Positions 1 through 6,586 of a DNA stretch of 10,329 nt are shown in pieces. This DNA is from Opitutales bacterium (GTDB lineage: Bacteria > Verrucomicrobiota > Verrucomicrobiia > Opitutales > JAFGAQ01), in contig JAQVLM010000066.1 of the NCBI GenBank assembly GCA_028704125.1, positions 1 through 10,329 on the forward strand, written 5' to 3'. Position 1 is the first letter of the stretch. Each line of letters starts with the position of its first letter. Below the pieces are notes generated by a model. The model did not search any database, had not been told where the DNA came from, and saw only the letters and a list, made by a program, of their open reading frames with translations. A program made the translations under genes and the position numbers.

Positions 1-399
1 ACCCAGCACCACCACGGGGTTTTCCGGCCGGAAGGTCTGTCGAGTGTGAATCAGGACCTGTTCTCCGCGCATCCACCGGATCTCCATGGGAACTGCGGCT
101 CCTGGGGAAGCCTGCGAGCGCAAATGGACCGAAAAGCCTTGCCCAAGGTCTATTCTGGTTGCTCCCGATATTTTCAATCGCGAGCTGCCGCGGCCGATAG
201 CCCGGTATCCTGAAAAACGGAAGACCCGGCTCAGTTGAGACTCAAAGGGTTTGAGGGAGGGATCCATGCCCGACTGCTGGTCCGATGCCAATACCAGCAC
301 CCCTTTTATTCCCATCATAGTGCCCTCCGGTGCTGCCCATCCCATCAAAGGCGCAAAAAGCATACAGACCGCCGCGATCCCAATTATCCGTTTTTTCAT
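1..399 (-). CDS. Exported protein of unknown function, partial (C-terminus beyond the window edge)
   Basis: This is an open frame of 133 codons read leftwards from an ATG at 399 to the window edge, without a stop. It begins MKKRIIGIAAVCMLFAPLMGWA, a basic start followed by a hydrophobic stretch and a likely signal peptidase I site near residues 20-23 (GWAA/P), so the product is probably periplasmic or outer-membrane associated. The mature part has a stretch VLVLASD near residues 34-40, then alternating polar and hydrophobic residues suggesting beta structure. There is no lipobox cysteine and no further membrane helix. Its start overlaps the sigma-factor stop as ATGA, and GGAGGAG lies just upstream inside the sigma gene, so the two are probably translationally coupled. 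It does not look like a zinc-type anti-sigma factor: no HxxxCxxC motif and no internal membrane segment. No function can be assigned. It may be a target or partner of the sigma factor, but this is inference. Confidence 0.75.
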   Translation of the reverse strand, partial: MKKRIIGIAAVCMLFAPLMGWAAPEGTMMGIKGVLVLASDQQSGMDPSLKPFESQLSRVFRFSGYRAIGRGSSRLKISGATRIDLGQGFSVHLRSQASPGAAVPMEIRWMRGEQVLIHTRQTFRPENPVVVLG

Positions 400-1007
400 C
401 TGAACTCCTCCATTTGCTGTTGAATTGCTTTCCTTGCGTTAAATATCCGCGACATGACTGTGCCGATCTTGCATTCCATGACCTTTGCGATCTCCTCATA
501 GGACAAACCCTCCACCTCGCGCAGCACCAAAGCGGATCGATGCTGTTCGTTAAGTCCGTTCAGGGCTTGGTGAAACCGTTCCATGATCTCTTTTTTCCGG
601 ACAACGGAAAGGGGTTGATCCTCCAAGGATTCAGACGCGAGCTGAATCGGTTTTATTCCATCTTCCTCATTATCTTTTCCGGCATCAATCGAATCCACCT
701 TGTTGTATTTCCGATTGGCACGCAGGAAGTCGAGTGCCGCGTAATTGGCGATCCGGTAAACCCAAGTGGAGAAAGCCGACTTTCCCTGAAAGGTATCGAG
801 TTTTCTCCAGACCTTGATCCAAACCTGTTGGGACACTTCCCTGGCGTTCTCCTCGTGCCGCAGCATTCCCAGAATCAGGCGGAATACCCTCGGGTGGTAC
901 CGTTGATGCAGCATCCGGAATGCATCCTTGTCACCCTCCACCGATCGGCGAATCCATTCCGCCTCCTGGCCGGCATCGTCTGGGCAAGTATCAATGGATT
1001 CTGTCAT
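396..1007 (-). CDS. RNA polymerase sigma factor, ECF (sigma-70 family, RpoE-like)
   Basis: This 203-aa protein has the normal length and two-domain layout of an extracytoplasmic-function sigma factor, which directs RNA polymerase to a dedicated promoter set. The region 2 domain spans about residues 25-97 and includes REVSQQVWIKVWRKLDTF and the FSTWVYRIANYAALDFLR segment, typical of the core-binding and -10 recognition helices. A charged linker (about 105-140) leads to region 4 at about 148-198, with LNEQHRSALVLREVEGLSYE and the helix-turn-helix EEIAKVMECKIGTVMSRIF that reads the -35 element. The ATG at 1007 is preceded by GGAG at a spacing of about 7 bases, which supports this start. Its stop overlaps the start of the downstream exported protein. 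A tRNA-Gln gene ends 61 bases upstream with no strong terminator visible between them. A cognate anti-sigma factor is not recognisable in the window. Confidence 0.93.
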   Translation of the reverse strand: MTESIDTCPDDAGQEAEWIRRSVEGDKDAFRMLHQRYHPRVFRLILGMLRHEENAREVSQQVWIKVWRKLDTFQGKSAFSTWVYRIANYAALDFLRANRKYNKVDSIDAGKDNEEDGIKPIQLASESLEDQPLSVVRKKEIMERFHQALNGLNEQHRSALVLREVEGLSYEEIAKVMECKIGTVMSRIFNARKAIQQQMEEFR

Positions 1008-1068
1008 TTGATCGCTCCGGCAACAGGATTCGTCCGTGAATCATATCCGGGGCCAGCGGGCCCGAAAA

Positions 1069-1142
1069 TGGCTGCCCGGTAGGGATTTGAACCCCAACAA
1101 ACAGAGTCAGAATCTGTTGTGCTACCGTTACACCACCGGGCA
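1069..1142 (-). tRNA. trnQ: tRNA-Gln (anticodon CUG), CCA encoded
   Basis: Read on the minus strand, the 74 bases fold as a complete cloverleaf. The acceptor stem TGCCCGG pairs with CCGGGCA, followed by discriminator G and an encoded CCA. The short D stem is GTG/CAC around a loop containing GG. The anticodon stem ACAGA/TCTGT encloses TTCTGAC, giving anticodon CTG (CUG), which reads CAG as glutamine. The T arm has stem TGGGG/CCCTA and loop TTCAAAT. The U1-A72 pair is typical of bacterial glutamine tRNAs and agrees with the anticodon. A perfect -35 hexamer lies at a suitable distance upstream. The sigma-factor gene follows on the same strand. Confidence 0.95.
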
Positions 1143-1160
1143 AAAGGATGATGCGGTCAG

Positions 1161-1189
1161 ATGCAAACGATCCGGCCCTCAACTGTCAA
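1161..1189 (-). promoter_or_regulatory. Probable sigma-70-type promoter of the tRNA-Gln gene
   Basis: On the minus strand a perfect TTGACA occupies 1189-1184. After a 17-base spacer comes TTGCAT at 1166-1161, a poor -10 hexamer (3 of 6 matches to TATAAT). Transcription would start near 1154, about 12 bases before the tRNA 5' end, a usual leader length for tRNA genes. The same promoter could also drive the sigma-factor gene by read-through. The weak -10 keeps this tentative. Confidence 0.45.
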
Positions 1190-1443
1190 TCCGCTTTTCG
1201 TCCGATTTCTTCGATCGTTTTGGGAGCCGAATCCACTGCGTTTCTGCGGTGGAGTGAAGCCTTCAGTGAATGGTTGGCTGTGCGGTGTTGATTGGCATTC
1301 CGCTGGCTGGCTGCGTCTGTTTTGAGTCCCTATCTGGAAAAGAGGTCTCATCCCGGTGTCCGGTTGTTGGCTGGGAAATGGGGCCGGGAGGCGCTCCGGA
1401 GGAAGTCGCTGGGTTTATATCGATGATTGAATGCGATTCTGTG

Positions 1444-1477
1444 TTGACATGGGTCCGTCGTCGGGATCATTTATATT
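1444..1477 (+). promoter_or_regulatory. Weak candidate promoter for the prepilin cassette
   Basis: A perfect TTGACA at 1444-1449 is followed by an AT-rich block, the best -10-like hexamer being TATATT at 1472-1477. The spacing of 22 bases is too long for a normal sigma-70 promoter, and at 17-18 bases only TCATTT or CATTTA is available. It is listed because it is the only strong -35 match upstream of the cassette on the plus strand. An alternative sigma factor could use different elements. Confidence 0.22.
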
Positions 1478-1636
1478 ATTAATCAAACAGCGTGATTCAT
1501 GTGTGCCTCTCTGCATGCAAGTCCTAATGTGTTTTCACTGCAGTCGTTTTTACCCCTCTTTTGTCAATTTTTCACTGTTCAAGCTCCAATTTTCGTCAAT
1601 ACTGCCGATTTATTCTACTAAGCTCTCCGTATAGTC

Positions 1637-2224
1637 ATGACAAAAAATCCGATGAACCTCGTCTCCATGACAGTTACAAACAACATTCCAAAGGCAAAGG
1701 GTTTTAACCGGGCTCTCACTTTGGTGGAGGTCATGGTCAGTTTTGCGATTCTGAGTGTGGTTGCTACTTCTTTGTTGTATGGTTTTACGCTTTCACGCAG
1801 GGTTGCTGAGGGAACGATCATGCAATCGATGACAACGGATGTTGCGCAAGCTTTCCTTGAACAGATTAAGGTGATGGGGTACGATACCCTGAACAAGGTT
1901 ATTGATGATCCCACTGTGGAAACTCTCGCCACTTACCGGCCGAAGGTGAGTGGGGTTTCATCGTCCATCATTTCGTTTCCGATGAAAGTCAACACTGACC
2001 ACAGTGTTCCGGTTACCATGGATATTGGCCAGAGTGGTCAGCAATCGTCCTTCAACATGGTGATACGTCCAGAACTTAAGAATATTTTCGGTGCGACTGC
2101 ACTGCCGGCTATTGAAGTGACGCTCCATTATTCATATACAAGCAACGCAAATTCTGGCGGAAAACTGATTACCGGAAGGCGGGTGCAATACGTCGTTCCA
2201 AAACTGGGGAGCACAAAAACCTGA
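1637..2224 (+). CDS. Prepilin-like protein, PilV/GspI-type minor pseudopilin (first gene of cassette)
   Basis: This 195-aa protein carries a class III (type IV prepilin) signal at residues 21-50: a basic leader KGFNRA, then LTLVEVMVSFAILSVVATSL, a hydrophobic helix. The likely prepilin peptidase site is between Ala26 and Leu27, which places Glu31 at mature position +5, the residue conserved in pilins for subunit alignment. The residue before the cut is Ala rather than the usual Gly. Downstream, the segment around residues 70-80 (AQAFLEQIKVMGYDTL) resembles the second part of the long N-terminal helix of PilV/GspI-like proteins. The rest is a beta-rich globular domain without a recognised family. 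The first ATG is used here. Met6 and Met11 are alternative starts in the same frame, and none has a Shine-Dalgarno sequence. It leads a same-strand set of prepilin-like genes. Pseudopilin status is well supported; assignment to a specific system is inference. Confidence 0.88.
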   Translation: MTKNPMNLVSMTVTNNIPKAKGFNRALTLVEVMVSFAILSVVATSLLYGFTLSRRVAEGTIMQSMTTDVAQAFLEQIKVMGYDTLNKVIDDPTVETLATYRPKVSGVSSSIISFPMKVNTDHSVPVTMDIGQSGQQSSFNMVIRPELKNIFGATALPAIEVTLHYSYTSNANSGGKLITGRRVQYVVPKLGSTKT

Positions 2225-2268
2225 GTTTTTCAGGTCAGGACAATTCCTAATTCAATCACATCACTCCA

Positions 2269-3057
2269 ATGAAACCGTATTATAGCCGACCGCGTGAATC
2301 CAAATGTTTTACTCTCGTCGAATTGATGGTTGTCATTACGATTTTCTCGATTGCTATTGCGGGTGCTTTTTCTCTTTTTATGGGTGGGTATCGGGTGATG
2401 TTCCGTACTCAGGCAAAACTGGAGGTGAACGCTTATCTGCGCAGGGCCACAAATCAAATGGTTATGGATGGACGCTCTGCCACGTATTTTATTTTGTATG
2501 ACCGTTTCGACGGTTCGTTGGATTTGGAAAAGGATGCAACCGTTCCGACATTCAAGAATTTCCGCACGAATGAGGGTTGGGGGAGGCGTTCCGTTGGAGA
2601 ATCAGGAAATTGCCTGGTTTTTGTCTATAACGGGGTGAACCCAACGCCGTATGATCCGACATCTGACGCTCCGGTTGATCGGATTGTGGTTTATACCCTT
2701 GACACGGGTGATGATCCTGACAATCGCGTCTACCGCTTCCGGAGGGGAGAGCTGGTATTGTATGATCCGGATGATCCACTACTGGATGATGAGAATAATC
2801 CACAACGTTTTCAGTCTGTGGAGTCGCTGATTCCTGCCGCCGCATCCGGGGATAATCCCGCACGTAATCTTAGTGTCGCCATTCCATTGGTAAGAGGGAT
2901 GCTGGACGGTAACTTATTTCACAGACTGGATGATAAGTCTGTGCTGATTAATGGACATTTTTTCTATGGCAACCCTGCCGATGATGTTGGTGTGAGGGCA
3001 ACAAAACACGCCACAAACGTTTATTCTTTCACAATAACTCCAAGAGGTTCCGCCTGA
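2269..3057 (+). CDS. Prepilin-like protein, GspJ/PilW-type minor pseudopilin (second gene of cassette)
   Basis: This 262-aa protein has a clean type IV prepilin signal: a 13-residue basic leader MKPYYSRPRESKC, then FTLVELMVVITIFSIAIAGA. Cleavage would fall between Cys13 and Phe14, giving Glu18 at mature +5. Cysteine before the cut is unusual, since glycine is normal. The hydrophobic helix covers about residues 14-38 and continues as an amphipathic helix to about 60 (TQAKLEVNAYLRRATNQMV), as in pilins. The remainder is rich in Asp, Gly and aromatic residues (FDGSLDLEKD, DTGDDPDN, DPDDPLLDDENNP), consistent with a beta-rich, possibly calcium-binding surface, although no calcium site is proven. 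Length and layout fit GspJ/PilW-like minor pseudopilins. It starts 44 bases after the first prepilin gene and ends 5 bases before the large third gene, so co-transcription is likely. No Shine-Dalgarno sequence is visible before the ATG. Confidence 0.88.
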   Translation: MKPYYSRPRESKCFTLVELMVVITIFSIAIAGAFSLFMGGYRVMFRTQAKLEVNAYLRRATNQMVMDGRSATYFILYDRFDGSLDLEKDATVPTFKNFRTNEGWGRRSVGESGNCLVFVYNGVNPTPYDPTSDAPVDRIVVYTLDTGDDPDNRVYRFRRGELVLYDPDDPLLDDENNPQRFQSVESLIPAAASGDNPARNLSVAIPLVRGMLDGNLFHRLDDKSVLINGHFFYGNPADDVGVRATKHATNVYSFTITPRGSA

Positions 3058-3062
3058 TTGCT

Positions 3063-5570
3063 ATGAATAACCCCAACCATCCATCTATTAAGAACTTCCT
3101 TCGGCATCCACGTGGTTCCACGCTTGTTGTGGTGATGGTGCTGTCGATTGTTTTAGGTTTTATTCTTGTCGCGATTATGGGCCGCGGCCAAAGCGAACAA
3201 CGCTTGACGGATCGTAACACCCGGTTTCATGAGGCACTCAACGCAGCAGAATCAATCGGAAACTATGGGATGGCAGAGGTGGTGTCCAGGTATACATCTC
3301 GAGCGTATCTTCCCCCGGATGAGTTTTCCTCGAACAAGTTGAAGATTCCAACAACCGGTTTTTTTGATGACACCTATGTGGATACGTCATTTAACGAGTT
3401 ATTGGGTGGTTCAATTGGGTCTGCAGTCCGCACCTATATCCCTGATGATGACGCCAATATTGACGATCCATTGAAAGGTTCGGTTGTGGATTCAGTGAAG
3501 GTGCTCATATACTCCCGAGCTGCGACAAATCCGATTTTGGAACCGGAACATCCGGCGCGTGCGTTTCTGGAGCAGAGCCTGTTGGTTCGCTACGTCAACC
3601 TGACCGATGCTTTGTTCTACAATATGGACCTGGAGCTGCACCCTTGGCCTCTCATGACCTTCAAAGGGAAAGTTCATTGCAATTATGACATCTACCTTTG
3701 TTCTAAAAATGGTCTGGACTTCTATGATACGGTTACGGCCGCGGGAAAAATACTTCACCTGTATAAACTGACTCAACAACAGAGTCATGACGGGAATGTC
3801 CGGTTTATTTCCGACAAGGAAAAAAAGACCTTCATGTCAATGAGGGTCAACCCAGATGGAACGGGCAATAATAACAAGGATTGGGTTTATAACCGCGAGG
3901 GAAATCCGGATTGGTTTACCGAGTCCCAGAAAAGATGGAATGGCAATGTCATGGATGTGGCCCATGGCGTTCAAACCCGTAATCCGGCTGGCATCGCCGA
4001 CTACAAGCAAGATAATTCCAGTACCAACGGTGTTGATGAGTTGGAGAATCACGCGTATGCGGTGATTGAGCCATTGTTACCCTCCGGGCATACCAGCCGG
4101 AAATCCACAGCTGTCCGACATCAAAAGTTTCACGCCCGGGCTTGCTTGGTGTTCAAAGTGGAAGTGTTGCCTAATAGTGATCCCCGTTACAATGATTCGG
4201 TTGGCGGGATATATGTTACGGCGTATACTTGGGAAAGGAAGACGAACCAGAAGATTCCGATCAACAGTCAGTCGCCGTTCGACGACAACCGGGCACTTGA
4301 CGCTAACGGTGATCCTAAGAAAATTGACGTATACATTCCCCCTGGGGTGATTGGTGCAGCAAAAACCTCCTACTCAACACCGACGCCTAAGCGCTCGGTG
4401 GATTACTATGATTCTGCAACATCGAGCGTAAAGTCGATGGATACCTACACTTACATACCGGCTGGGTACGACTTGATTCCCGAGGTCTTCGTTCAGTCGG
4501 GGATTACAGTGACTGCGGGTTTTGTTGATCAGCGTCAGAGCCTTGATTTGAGTCCAATAACGTTGGATGTACAGCGTTTGCGGGAGGTGATCGATGAACG
4601 GGCTCATCCGACCCGCACTGCGGCCGAAATGAGTGACTTCTGGATTGACCCCTTAGATCCCGACAAAAAGGTTACCTTTGACCCCAAGACCCAGTGGAAT
4701 GGGGTGATTTACGTCGAGTTTCCGATTGTCGAGACATCGCCCCGACCGGCTGACAAAATTCATTGTGCCGACGTTATCGGTGTGGGTCCAAAGAATCTTA
4801 ATTTGGCGCTTCAAGTGGTTCATGGTGAAACCATTCCCAACGTCCCGGTGGCAACGGATGGTTCTGTGCCTGATACATCGAAATATGCCAATCCGAATCC
4901 GGGATTTACGATAGCGACAAATGGTCCGTTGTATTTGATCGGAAACTACAATAGTGATGGTGAAACCACTGCGTCTGCTGGTGAGCCCGATGACTGGAAA
5001 GATGCCAAGGGGCGGGATTACTTGGAACCTCCAGCTGGGATAGCCTGTGACTCCTTTACGGCTTTGTCGAAAAACTGGCTGCAGGGGGCTCAGGATCTGG
5101 ATGAAAATGGCGCTCGCGATGGCGGCGGGGGTTGGGCGGAAAACCGCAGAGACTCTGATGTTAAGTTGGTTGTAAACACAAACACAAAACGAATGGCGGA
5201 TTTTACAGAAATGTCTGTATCCGTTATTACCGGCCTCATTCCAACTATTATTAAGGATTCCACCGGTAAGATAAGTGGTGGGGCCCATAATTTCCCGAGG
5301 TTTTTGGAAGATTGGTCCGGGGTTGATTTGCGCATGAGGACATCCCTGAATGCGTTGTTTCAGAGTGAGGCGCACAAGGAACCTATGCCCAAAGATACTG
5401 GTTATTATTATGATCCTCCAAATCGGGACTGGGGGCAGCCTGATGTTTTGGACTATCCCAATCACTCGAGGATTCCACCGGGATGGATTCAGGTTCTCGA
5501 TTTCCGGATGGGGGGGATAAGAAATCTGACCGAGGCCGAGTATGAGAGTATTGCAACTGGGCTGCGCTAA
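3063..5570 (+). CDS. Large exported protein with PilX/GspK-like N-terminal helix (third gene of cassette)
   Basis: This 835-aa protein begins with a basic leader ending in HPRG, then STLVVVMVLSIVLGFILVAIMG (about residues 19-40), a pilin-like hydrophobic helix. After the likely cut at Gly18/Ser19 the +5 residue is Val, not Glu, a feature of GspK and PilX proteins. The following stretch (QRLTDRNTRFHEALNAAESI, about 47-66) has the helical NAAES-like motif common after PilX-type helices. The remaining 760 or so residues form a long ectodomain without a recognised domain, rich in Asp, Asn, Pro, Gly and Tyr, with few cysteines and repeated DPxD-like turns. GspK is about 320 aa in E. coli, so this protein is roughly two and a half times as long. 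It starts only 5 bases after the GspJ-like gene. It may cap a pseudopilus or be its exported cargo. An alternative is the protein A class of the Verru_Chthon cassettes. The exact family is uncertain. Confidence 0.85.
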   Translation: MNNPNHPSIKNFLRHPRGSTLVVVMVLSIVLGFILVAIMGRGQSEQRLTDRNTRFHEALNAAESIGNYGMAEVVSRYTSRAYLPPDEFSSNKLKIPTTGFFDDTYVDTSFNELLGGSIGSAVRTYIPDDDANIDDPLKGSVVDSVKVLIYSRAATNPILEPEHPARAFLEQSLLVRYVNLTDALFYNMDLELHPWPLMTFKGKVHCNYDIYLCSKNGLDFYDTVTAAGKILHLYKLTQQQSHDGNVRFISDKEKKTFMSMRVNPDGTGNNNKDWVYNREGNPDWFTESQKRWNGNVMDVAHGVQTRNPAGIADYKQDNSSTNGVDELENHAYAVIEPLLPSGHTSRKSTAVRHQKFHARACLVFKVEVLPNSDPRYNDSVGGIYVTAYTWERKTNQKIPINSQSPFDDNRALDANGDPKKIDVYIPPGVIGAAKTSYSTPTPKRSVDYYDSATSSVKSMDTYTYIPAGYDLIPEVFVQSGITVTAGFVDQRQSLDLSPITLDVQRLREVIDERAHPTRTAAEMSDFWIDPLDPDKKVTFDPKTQWNGVIYVEFPIVETSPRPADKIHCADVIGVGPKNLNLALQVVHGETIPNVPVATDGSVPDTSKYANPNPGFTIATNGPLYLIGNYNSDGETTASAGEPDDWKDAKGRDYLEPPAGIACDSFTALSKNWLQGAQDLDENGARDGGGGWAENRRDSDVKLVVNTNTKRMADFTEMSVSVITGLIPTIIKDSTGKISGGAHNFPRFLEDWSGVDLRMRTSLNALFQSEAHKEPMPKDTGYYYDPPNRDWGQPDVLDYPNHSRIPPGWIQVLDFRMGGIRNLTEAEYESIATGLR

Positions 5571-5664
5571 TTGCGGGGTGTTCTGTGTGCGATATTCGGA
5601 TATGGGGTCACCTCCGGTGGTATTGAATAGCCCTGATGGAGTGAGTTAATTTGGGTCTTTTGTT

Positions 5665-6363
5665 ATGAAACTGAATACTAGATTGGGTTTTTCGTTGGGT
5701 GGGTTGTTTTTTTGGCTGGGTGTAGGGCTCTGTGCAACTGAATCGACTGGTTCTTTCATTGAGTCGCTGAATTGCCCGGCAATCAATCGTCCAGCCACTG
5801 TGAGTGATGCGTTGAATGTTAAGGTAGTCGATTATATCTTTGACGGAATTCCATCAGAAAGAGTTGAGATGGTTCATCCCTCGATGGTCGTTACCAATGG
5901 GGTGCTTTCTGATTGGAACTTGCGTCCGGGTGGCTCAGGGCGGTATTCCGCCTCGTTTGTGAACCGGACCTTTCAGAATTCCCAGGTTTCGATCACCCTT
6001 TTTGCGGAGGGCGTCTTTGTCAATAAGGTGGATTCGAACACGATGTTGGGTGTTGCCGCAGGTTTGTTGGGAAAGCATGGGGCGTCGATAGCTTTTGCCC
6101 CTTGGCAAGACAGCAGCTTTCAGGATCCGGATTCTCCGAGAGGACTTCGTAGCTTTCAACCCCTTTCCATTGGATATTCACTTTCCTCTTCAGATGGAAG
6201 CTCCCGTGTGTTTCGTTTATACTATTTTCAAATCGGTTCGTGGACTATTGAGGTAGAATATCAGGGATTGGCCTCAGAGTATGAGTCAACGTTTCCAATG
6301 TTTGTGGACTATACCAGATCCCTTGTTTTTATTGAAGGGGCGTCCTCCGGTGCAAGGGAATAG
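5665..6363 (+). CDS. Exported protein of unknown function, downstream of the prepilin cassette
   Basis: This 232-aa protein starts with MKLNTRLGFSLGGLFFWLGVGLCA, a short basic segment plus a hydrophobic core, consistent with a signal peptide cut after about Ala24. Cys23 is preceded by VGL, which does not fit a lipobox well because residue -1 should be Gly, Ala or Ser, so a soluble or surface-exposed product is more likely than a lipoprotein. The mature part has no repeats or further membrane segments and looks beta-rich (for example RYSASFVNRTF, SQVSITLF, FRLYYFQIGSWTIEVEYQG). No known family or catalytic motif was recognised. It begins 94 bases after the large cassette protein on the same strand, with no clear terminator in between, so it may be a fourth member of that unit. 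No Shine-Dalgarno sequence is close to the ATG. A role with the prepilin-like proteins is suggested only by position. Confidence 0.75.
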   Translation: MKLNTRLGFSLGGLFFWLGVGLCATESTGSFIESLNCPAINRPATVSDALNVKVVDYIFDGIPSERVEMVHPSMVVTNGVLSDWNLRPGGSGRYSASFVNRTFQNSQVSITLFAEGVFVNKVDSNTMLGVAAGLLGKHGASIAFAPWQDSSFQDPDSPRGLRSFQPLSIGYSLSSSDGSSRVFRLYYFQIGSWTIEVEYQGLASEYESTFPMFVDYTRSLVFIEGASSGARE

Positions 6364-6575
6364 ATCCATTTCGTCGATTGCCATGTGAGTTTGTATCGGG
6401 ATCCCGTTTCGATGGGGTGCTGTGGTGGTCCTATTCAATGATCGAAAACATGGAGTGGGCTCGGGTCGATGCAAGGTGGGTAAGTGTGGATCTCAATTGG
6501 ATGGACGCATGGATCTATTGGAGTCTACAACTGGTGCAAAACGACCGCATTGATGAATGGGGCATGGTTAGTTAA

Positions 6576-6581
6576 GGGAGG
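6576..6581 (+). promoter_or_regulatory. Strong ribosome binding site of the epimerase gene
   Basis: GGGAGG lies 5 bases before the ATG at 6587 and is a near-perfect anti-16S match. It fixes the start of the epimerase gene and shows that the host uses Shine-Dalgarno initiation for at least some genes. Confidence 0.85.
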
Positions 6582-6586
6582 AATCC

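Larger units (their letters stand above)
1143..1636. other. Divergent intergenic region without a convincing gene
   Basis: This gap of 494 bases separates the leftward tRNA/sigma unit from the rightward prepilin cassette. The left end carries the likely tRNA promoter. The right 150 bases are AT-rich and pyrimidine-rich, as expected of a leader or promoter region. Short open frames exist, for example 70 codons from 1270, but they have poor start contexts and no recognisable protein features. No tRNA, clear terminator or long inverted repeat was seen. A structured leader RNA or small RNA cannot be excluded by eye. Confidence 0.5.

Noticed and set aside
1050..1065. A GC-rich hairpin GGGCC-AGCG-GGCCC between the tRNA and the sigma gene, considered as a terminator.
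   Set aside because: The stem is only 5 pairs and no T tract follows on the minus strand.
330..1082. A long plus-strand open frame of 250 codons opposite the sigma-factor gene.
   Set aside because: It is the complement of a clearly recognisable ECF sigma factor and of the tRNA end, with no family features of its own.
1270..1482. A 70-codon open frame whose start reads like a lipoprotein signal (IPLAGC).
   Set aside because: The N-terminus has no positive charge, the nearest GGAG is too far from the ATG, and the rest has no coherent composition. A chance resemblance is more likely.
4653..5465. A 270-codon minus-strand open frame inside the large cassette gene.
   Set aside because: It is antisense to the 835-aa protein. 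It is rich in Ile and Arg, as antisense frames of this composition tend to be, and has no recognisable motif.
6397..6406. A 10-base perfect palindrome CGGGATCCCG, considered as an operator or terminator.
   Set aside because: It has no loop for a hairpin, no second copy nearby, and is short enough to occur by chance.
6378..6575. A 65-codon open frame from TTG, very rich in tryptophan, between the 232-aa protein and the epimerase.
   Set aside because: TTG start without a ribosome binding site and an odd composition caused by repeated TGG in the DNA. No family features. The gap 6364-6586 is treated as non-coding.
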